A stretch of 6,582 bases of DNA from an uncultured bacterium (lineage in GTDB: Bacteria > Eisenbacteria > RBG-16-71-46 > CAIMUX01), in the NCBI GenBank assembly GCA_946886185.1, contig CAMPIC010000166.1, positions 1-6,582 on the forward strand, read 5' to 3'. A model generated the notes under the pieces. It worked only from the letters and a program-made list of their open reading frames with translations. It did not search any database and was not told the origin of the DNA. The position numbers and the translations under genes are program-made. Positions 1 to 4,351 of this stretch are shown one piece after another (position 1 is the stretch's first letter; each line of letters begins with the position of its first letter).

Positions 1-189
1 GCCGTTGTCGTCGCTCCCGCACACGAAGCAGACTTCCTCGCCGCGCGCTCTCATGTACCGGACGAAGATGTCCGCCGGGAGGTACGCGCCGGCCAGGTGC
101 CCGACATGGAGACGTCCATTGGAATAGGGAAGCCCCGCCGTGACCATGAACCGCCGCTTCGTCATCGGATCTCTGCCTTTCGACTTCAT
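1..189 (-). CDS. metG: Methionyl-tRNA synthetase, N-terminal fragment (cut by window edge)
   Basis: Methionyl-tRNA synthetase charges tRNA-Met with methionine in the cytoplasm, using ATP. Only the first 63 residues are visible; the rest lies beyond the left edge. After a short basic leader (MKSKGRDPMTKRRF) comes the class I Rossmann start MVTAGLPYSNGRLHVGHLAG, which holds the HIGH signature as HVGH. It continues into AYLPADIFVRYMRARG and ends in VCFVCGSDDNG, the strand that usually reads GSDEHG or ADDAHG in this family. The KMSKS loop and any zinc knuckle are outside the window. The ATG at 189 is favoured because GAGG (200-197) sits 7 nt upstream; an in-frame ATG at 165 (Met9) is the alternative. 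The gene follows the glycosyltransferase gene by 31 nt on the same strand, so the two are probably co-transcribed. The family assignment is firm. Confidence 0.93.
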   Translation of the reverse strand, partial: MKSKGRDPMTKRRFMVTAGLPYSNGRLHVGHLAGAYLPADIFVRYMRARGEEVCFVCGSDDNG

Positions 190-220
190 GAGGCTACCTC
201 TGCCGGACCGAGGCGTCAGT

Positions 221-1321
221 CTAGTGATCGCGGCTGGCTAGATCCAGGATCCGTCGTGCCGCGACCTCCGCTCCTCCCGCCGGCATCGACCGACGGGGCT
301 GCGGCGCTTTCCAGAGCAGCTCCAGCTCCCGCGACAGATCGCCGGAGTAGAGTGTCTCTTCCGTGATCGGCCGGTGTTGCAGGTAGGTTTCGATCGCTTC
401 GACGAGGATCGGATACTCCCGAAAGTCGCGCCGCGCGCAATGGAGCAGCGGCTTGCGATTGGCGATGCACTCGGACACGATGCCGTACCCCGGTTTGGAG
501 ACGACGGCATCGACCGAGGCGAGAACCTCGGGGAATCGCATCGACCGGCGATCGATCGCGTGGATGCGACGGCCCGGCCAAACCAGTGGATCGACAGAAA
601 AGAACTCCACCTCCGCGATCGACTCCACGCGGTCGACCGCGGCTGCGTCCCAGTTCAGGCTCGAGAATGACAGCAGAACCCATTTCTTGCCCGGGTCGGC
701 CTGCGTCAGACGCGCGATCTCCTCGCGCCGTGGACTGGCAGGCTCGCTCAACAGCGGAAGATCTTCCCGAGTCGGAAAGATGGTCATCGGCTCCGCGAAC
801 GGCAATCGCAGGAGCAGATCGCACCGGGTGTAGGCGCGGGCGAATCTCTCCACGATCGGCTTCCATCTCTCATCCTGTTCGGAGAACGGCTCGTAGATCC
901 AGCTCCAGCTGAAATTGCCGACTGCCGCCGCGGGAACGCCCGCGCGAGCAGCCGCTTCGAAAGGAATCGCGGGGATGTCCGCGACGATACAGCCTGCCTC
1001 GACCCTTTCGAGGAACTCCTGCTCGCGGGAAACCAGGTCGTCCCATTGTTCGAGCAGTCGCCCTGCCGCATTCCGCGACGACTCGAGATCGATTCGAATG
1101 GAGTCGAGCTGCGTCATTCCGGCGTCGAGCGCCCGACTCTCGATCTGACTCGGCATCATATCGAGGCGGCTTTCGAGGAACTCGCGCGTCAAGGCGGTGA
1201 CCACGATGCGCGGAGTCCCCGGCGCCAGCCGAGCGATCGCGTTCAGAATGTCGGCCGAGCGCACGCCGTGTCCGTATCCGTGCGCCGTGATGTAGTAGAC
1301 GACAGGACGCAGTGTCCTCAC
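221..1321 (-). CDS. Predicted GT28/MurG-like glycosyltransferase, related to plant arabinokinase N-terminal domain
   Basis: This 366-residue protein has the two-Rossmann-domain layout of GT-B glycosyltransferases. Residues 7-22 (VVYYITAHGYGHGVRS) form the glycine/histidine-rich first loop. Residues 112-142 contain IVADIPAIPFEAAARAGVP and then NFSWSWIY. The C-terminal domain carries SKPGYGIVSECIA (275-287), RRDFREY (297-303) and GGAEVAARRIL (349-359). These blocks recall the N-terminal half of plant arabinose kinase, where they precede a GHMP kinase domain; here no kinase domain follows. Donor and acceptor are unknown. There is no signal peptide or membrane segment, so it is probably cytoplasmic. 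The start is uncertain. GTG at 1321 is chosen because AGGGA lies 9 nt upstream and homologues begin just before VYYITAHG. TTG at 1342 or GTG at 1339 would add six or seven residues but has a poorer ribosome site. metG follows after 31 nt. Confidence 0.82.
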   Translation of the reverse strand: MRTLRPVVYYITAHGYGHGVRSADILNAIARLAPGTPRIVVTALTREFLESRLDMMPSQIESRALDAGMTQLDSIRIDLESSRNAAGRLLEQWDDLVSREQEFLERVEAGCIVADIPAIPFEAAARAGVPAAAVGNFSWSWIYEPFSEQDERWKPIVERFARAYTRCDLLLRLPFAEPMTIFPTREDLPLLSEPASPRREEIARLTQADPGKKWVLLSFSSLNWDAAAVDRVESIAEVEFFSVDPLVWPGRRIHAIDRRSMRFPEVLASVDAVVSKPGYGIVSECIANRKPLLHCARRDFREYPILVEAIETYLQHRPITEETLYSGDLSRELELLWKAPQPRRSMPAGGAEVAARRILDLASRDH

Positions 1322-1368
1322 TCCGATCTTTCCCTGCACCAACCTGCGTGATCGCTGGCGAAGAATTC

Positions 1369-1377
1369 ACTATATCA
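1369..1377 (-). promoter_or_regulatory. Possible extended -10 promoter for the glycosyltransferase-metG unit
   Basis: Read on the minus strand, 1377-1369 is TGATATAGT, a TG-N-TATAGT extended -10 element matching TATAAT at five of six bases. Transcription would begin near 1362, giving a leader of about 40 nt before the GTG at 1321. No good -35 hexamer lies at the usual distance, which is tolerated in extended -10 promoters. The call rests on the motif and on its position in a divergent intergenic gap. Confidence 0.4.
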
Positions 1378-1395
1378 GCTGCGAGCCCGCGGACG

Positions 1396-1404
1396 TGCTA
1401 TCGT
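1396..1404 (+). promoter_or_regulatory. Possible extended -10 promoter for the dehydrogenase lipoprotein gene
   Basis: The plus strand reads TGCTATCGT, a TG-N plus a four-of-six match to TATAAT. Transcription would begin near 1411, leaving a leader of roughly 20 nt that includes the AAGGAGG ribosome site at 1421-1427. There is no clear -35 box. It lies back to back with the minus-strand element at 1369-1377, so the two promoters would nearly touch. Confidence 0.28.
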
Positions 1405-1431
1405 GGCTCATCGCACTCGGAAGGAGGACCC

Positions 1432-2565
1432 ATGCACCGACCATTCCTGTTGCGTCGATCGCGGAAGAGAATCTGGATCGCGGTTGCCATGCTCATCCTT
1501 GCCGCCTGCAGCTCCGAAGAAACTTCGTCGAACGTCGAGGTCGGCGCCCTGCAACTTCCTCCGGGATTCTCGATCTCCGTCTTCGCTCCCGATGTTCCAG
1601 GCGCACGTTCTCTCGCATGGAGCCCCGAGGGCGTGCTGTTCGTCGGCACACGCGATGATGTCGTCTACGCGATTCCGGATCGGGACGGCGATTACGTGGC
1701 GGATACGGTCTGGACCATCGCGAGCGGGATGAACGTCTCGAACGGCATCGCCTACCACGAGGGAAGCCTCTACATCGCGGAAATCTCCCGCGTCACGCGC
1801 TACGACAACATCGATGAAACGCTTCCCGAGCTTCCTCCACCGGTCGAGGTTCGAACCGACTTGCCCACCGAGCGCCATCACGGCTGGAAGTTCATCGCTA
1901 TCGGTCCGGACAACCTTCTCTATGTGCCGGTCGGAGCTCCATGCAACGTCTGCAAGGACGACGACGAGCGGTTCGCCTCCATTTTGCGAATGGGTCTCGA
2001 TGGAAGCGATCTCGAAGTGTTCGCGCATGGGATCCGCAACACCGTCGGCTTCGACTGGCATCCTGCGACTGGAGCGCTCTGGTTCACGGACAACGGGCGC
2101 GATCTCATGGGAGACGACGTGCCGCCGGACGAGCTGAATCATGCGCCGGTGCCGGGCATGCACTTCGGATTCCCCCATTGTCACGGTGGAGACATTCTCG
2201 ATCCCGAATTCGGCGCAGGACGCGATTGCAGCGAGTTCACGCCTCCCGTGCAGCGGCTCGGCGCGCACGTGGCTGCGCTCGGAATGCGGTTCTACACCGG
2301 ATCGATGTTCCCCGCCGAGTATCAGGGCCAGATTTTTTTCTGCGAGCACGGCTCGTGGAACCGGAGCTCGAAGATCGGCTATCGGGTTTCGCGGATTCGT
2401 TTGGATGGCGACCAGGCTGTGGAATACGAGCCGTTCGTCACCGGTTGGCTGTCGGGTGACGCCGTGAGCGGAAGACCCGTCGATCTCCTCGTCGCACCCG
2501 ACGGCTCGCTGCTCGTCTCGGATGACCACGCCGGAATGATCTACCGGATCGTGTATACCGGATGA
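1432..2565 (+). CDS. PQQ-dependent sorbosone/glucose dehydrogenase family lipoprotein
   Basis: This 377-residue protein belongs to the soluble glucose/sorbosone dehydrogenase beta-propeller family, which oxidises sugars or related alcohols and aldehydes in the periplasm using PQQ and calcium. The start at 1432 is supported by AAGGAGG at 1421-1427 and by a lipoprotein signal: basic RRSRKR (8-13), a hydrophobic stretch (14-25) and lipobox LAAC with Cys26. The mature part opens with LPPGFSISVFA (42-52). HHGWK (149-153) probably holds the catalytic-base histidine of the family. Further blocks are GIRNTVGFDWHP (200-211), TDNGRDLMGDDVPPDELN (219-236), HGSWNRS (306-312) and RPVDLLVAPDGSLLVSDDHA (348-367). 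Cys171-Asn-Val-Cys174 is not followed by His, so it is not a c-type haem site; with Cys250, Cys266 and Cys304 it may form disulfides. No PQQ synthesis gene is in the window. The true substrate is unknown, and some family members are not proven enzymes. Confidence 0.88.
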   Translation: MHRPFLLRRSRKRIWIAVAMLILAACSSEETSSNVEVGALQLPPGFSISVFAPDVPGARSLAWSPEGVLFVGTRDDVVYAIPDRDGDYVADTVWTIASGMNVSNGIAYHEGSLYIAEISRVTRYDNIDETLPELPPPVEVRTDLPTERHHGWKFIAIGPDNLLYVPVGAPCNVCKDDDERFASILRMGLDGSDLEVFAHGIRNTVGFDWHPATGALWFTDNGRDLMGDDVPPDELNHAPVPGMHFGFPHCHGGDILDPEFGAGRDCSEFTPPVQRLGAHVAALGMRFYTGSMFPAEYQGQIFFCEHGSWNRSSKIGYRVSRIRLDGDQAVEYEPFVTGWLSGDAVSGRPVDLLVAPDGSLLVSDDHAGMIYRIVYTG

Positions 2566-2566
2566 A

Positions 2567-2698
2567 GTGCGAGCGAAGTAGAGGAGACCAGTGGACCAGT
2601 CTGTTGGGATCAGGTGCTCGTGAGGACGCGAGGCCCTGGAGCTCCGATCTCCTCTACCGCTAGCGAGCCGATGCCGGTGCCGGGCTATCGGCTCGCAC
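2567..2698. repeat. Nested inverted repeats filling the convergent intergenic region
   Basis: Two sets of perfect inverted arms are nested here, starting two bases after the lipoprotein stop codon. The outer arms are GTGCGAGC (2567-2574) and GCTCGCAC (2691-2698). The inner arms are GTAGAGGAGA (2578-2587) and TCTCCTCTAC (2648-2657), with 60 nt between them. The enclosed stretch also has a direct repeat, GACCAGT, at 2586-2592 and 2594-2600. No open reading frame of note lies in the region. It could be a 3' UTR structure, a termination region serving both genes, or a small repeated element. Confidence 0.5.
2663..2696. terminator. Perfect 10-bp hairpin between convergent genes, possible bidirectional terminator
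   Basis: GCGAGCCGAT (2663-2672) and ATCGGCTCGC (2687-2696) are perfect complements around a 14-nt GC-rich loop. Its place between two convergent genes, 98 nt after one stop and 27 nt after the other, suits transcription termination on both strands. Neither side has a T-run, so it is not a canonical intrinsic terminator. Its right arm overlaps the outer arm at 2691-2698, so the two folds exclude each other. Confidence 0.45.
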
Positions 2699-2722
2699 GA
2701 CCAGGCGCGCTACAGGTCGAAA

Positions 2723-4090
2723 TCACCGTCCGGAACCACTGCTCGCCGTCGAGCTCGCGCGCGGCGTGGCCTGTGTCAGCGAGCCGTCCTGTGCACTGTC
2801 GCTTTTTACGGTCTCAGTCGTCCGCTCGGCCGAGAGCGTCGAAGAGCTCTGCATCGGATCGGTGCTCTCCGACGACCGGCTCGAGGTCGGGTCGCCTGCT
2901 CCGTCCGCGGGCACCGCACTCGACGTAGGTTCGACGGAGTCCTCCACATCCGCGGCGCCGGACGTGGGCCGCCCCATGCGCACGGCAGGCAACGCCGCCG
3001 TATCCACCGTCGGAACGAACGAGGCCGCAAGCGCTGCAAGGTCCGGATCGGACACGCTCTGCGTCACGATCAGCGCCTCGGCCCGCGACTTGTTGCTCGT
3101 CGCCTTGTCGTGGGACGAGTCTGCTTCGAGCGCTCGGGCATACGCCTCGGTGGCAGCCCGGAAGCATCCGCTCCTCTCGAGCGCGATGCCCAGGTTGTTC
3201 TGGACGGTCGCGAGCGACGAATCGAGTTGCGCGGCGCGGGCCAACGGCGGCAATGCGAGCGCGAACTCCTCCTGCTCGATCCACAGGAGACCCAGGTTGT
3301 TGAGCGCCCAGACATCGTCGGGAGCGATCTGCAGCGCTCGTGAGTACGCCAACGCCGCATCGCGCGCGCGCCCGGCGGAGTGCAACGCCCGCGCATGCAC
3401 ACGCTGCGCCTCGGCGTTGTTCCCTGCCAGCGACGCGGCTCGCTCCGCGGGCAGGATCGCCTGCTCGAAACGACCACGATCGATGCGCACACGAGCCAGA
3501 TTGATCAGGCTCTTGAGATGGTTCGGGTCTCGATCCAAGCCTCGCATCAACGCAGCCTCGGCACCTTCGAGATCACTTCCCTTCCACAACGACAGGCCGA
3601 GCATGAAGTGCCCCCAGACATTCTCGGGATGCTCTTCGACGTACGAAGCGAACCCCACGGACGCGCTCGCATAGTCGCGCGCGTGATAGAGGCGCTCCGC
3701 CTCGGCATAGCTCATCGGCTCGGGAGCCGTTTCCAGAACGGCGCCGTTCCCGGATTGCGCAGCGCCGCTTGTCCGGTCAGCACTGGTCGCGGTGGCAGAG
3801 CCGCCGGATCCACCGGAATCGATTGAGGAACCGGTCGAAGAACCCGTTTCGCGCCCATCGATGCCGGAGCCCCATCCACTCGAGGCGGAATCCGACGCTT
3901 GCCGCGACGAACCGGAGTCCGAGTTCTGCTGCGCGATCGAGCTCGACGCGGGATCGCCGCTGTTCGAGCCGATCTGGACGACCGCGACTCCGACCGCCAC
4001 GAGCACGACGAAAGCGCCGACGAGAGAGATCACGACACGTCCCAGACGGGGCCGTTCGGGATTGGTGGGAGACGAGGGGTAGTGAGACAT
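2723..4090 (-). CDS. Membrane-anchored TPR protein with Ser-rich linkers
   Basis: I do not recognise a named family for this 455-residue protein. A short tail with basic RPRLGR (13-18) precedes one membrane segment at about 19-40 (VVISLVGAFVVLVAVGVAVV). There is no lipobox or clear cleavage site, so it is probably a signal anchor placing the rest in the periplasm. Residues 41-125 are a Ser/Gly/Asp-rich, probably disordered linker. Tetratricopeptide repeats run from about 127 to 326 in 34-residue units, for example ALNNLGLLWIEQEEFALALP (262-281) and VQNNLGIALERSGCFRAATE (296-315). TPRs normally bind other proteins. A second Ser/Thr-rich tail fills 345-455. The start at 4090 is chosen over the in-frame ATG at 4120 because AAGGAGG (4102-4096) lies 5 nt before it; the upstream ATG directly abuts GGAAGGA. 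The gene converges on the lipoprotein gene. The partner and function are unknown. Confidence 0.85.
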   Translation of the reverse strand: MSHYPSSPTNPERPRLGRVVISLVGAFVVLVAVGVAVVQIGSNSGDPASSSIAQQNSDSGSSRQASDSASSGWGSGIDGRETGSSTGSSIDSGGSGGSATATSADRTSGAAQSGNGAVLETAPEPMSYAEAERLYHARDYASASVGFASYVEEHPENVWGHFMLGLSLWKGSDLEGAEAALMRGLDRDPNHLKSLINLARVRIDRGRFEQAILPAERAASLAGNNAEAQRVHARALHSAGRARDAALAYSRALQIAPDDVWALNNLGLLWIEQEEFALALPPLARAAQLDSSLATVQNNLGIALERSGCFRAATEAYARALEADSSHDKATSNKSRAEALIVTQSVSDPDLAALAASFVPTVDTAALPAVRMGRPTSGAADVEDSVEPTSSAVPADGAGDPTSSRSSESTDPMQSSSTLSAERTTETVKSDSAQDGSLTQATPRASSTASSGSGR

Positions 4091-4092
4091 CG

Positions 4093-4138
4093 CATCCTCC
4101 TTGGAAAGCGGAGGGTTCATTCCTTCCGCTGGAGGACG
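4093..4138 (-). promoter_or_regulatory. Leader hairpin that sequesters the ribosome binding site of the TPR gene
   Basis: In the minus-strand RNA, 4138-4131 (CGUCCUCC) pairs with 4100-4093 (GGAGGAUG) over 8 bp including one G-U. Directly inside, AGCGGA (4130-4125) pairs with UCCGCU (4112-4107) over 6 bp. Only a one-sided 6-nt bulge, UUCCAA (4106-4101), separates the two stems. A further two G-C pairs are possible above a single mismatch. The GGAGG core of the Shine-Dalgarno sequence (4100-4096) is fully paired, and the start codon at 4090 follows by 2 nt. Such a fold could hold translation off until it is melted or rearranged. The pairing is read directly from the sequence; a regulatory role is inference. 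Confidence 0.5.
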
Positions 4139-4187
4139 ACCAACGCAACCGACCCGCCACGGCGCACAGGCAGCCAGCCAATTTTGT

Positions 4188-4210
4188 AACTAATTATCTG
4201 ACAATTAGTT
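4188..4210. promoter_or_regulatory. AT-rich 8-7-8 palindrome, probable operator upstream of the TPR gene
   Basis: AACTAATT (4188-4195) and AATTAGTT (4203-4210) are perfect inverted arms around ATCTGAC. The site stands out as an AT-rich island in GC-rich surroundings. Its size and symmetry fit a dimeric regulator such as the MarR or TetR families. On the minus strand GATAAT (4198-4193), a five-of-six match to a -10 box, lies at its centre, which would suit repression of the TPR gene with a leader of about 95 nt. There is no convincing -35. No regulator gene is visible in the window. Confidence 0.42.
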
Positions 4211-4245
4211 GTGGTGTATAGTCGAGCAAGGAGAATCCTGGCGCG

Positions 4246-4295
4246 AGCCGGTTCGTGTCCGCGCGGACCGGCTATCTCGTGTCCCCGTAGACACG
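4246..4295 (-). terminator. Two GC-rich hairpins downstream of the fused flavoenzyme gene
   Basis: CGTGTC (4278-4283) and GACACG (4290-4295) form a 6-bp stem with a 6-nt loop. AGCCGGT (4246-4252) and ACCGGCT (4267-4273) form a 7-bp stem around GC-rich sequence that itself contains the palindrome GTCCGCGCGGAC. They lie 57 to 106 nt beyond the flavoenzyme stop codon on its transcript, where a terminator is expected. No U-run follows, so termination may be weak or depend on Rho. Confidence 0.35.
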
Positions 4296-4351
4296 CGCGC
4301 GATGCTCAGCGCAGCAAACTATAGAGTTCCCGTCGAGCTGCGACCTGTGGG

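Noticed and set aside
1312..1431. An upstream in-frame start at 1312 for the dehydrogenase gene
   Set aside because: The ATG at 1432 has a strong AAGGAGG site and begins a proper lipoprotein signal peptide. The upstream extension overlaps the divergent gene start and would bury the signal.
1942..1956. CNVCK in the lipoprotein as a possible c-type haem site
   Set aside because: The CXXC pair is followed by Lys rather than His, so the CXXCH haem attachment motif is absent.
1408..2529. A 373-codon open frame on the minus strand, antisense to the dehydrogenase lipoprotein gene
   Set aside because: It lies almost entirely inside a well-supported gene, and its product matches no family I recognise.
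4088..4120. ATG at 4120 as the start of the TPR gene
   Set aside because: Its only purine-rich site directly abuts the codon, while the ATG at 4090 has AAGGAGG at 5 nt. The extra ten residues add no recognisable feature.
4211..4222. TATAGT at 4217-4222 as a plus-strand promoter
   Set aside because: The nearest -35-like CTGACA is only 13 bp upstream, and there is no plus-strand gene downstream to transcribe.
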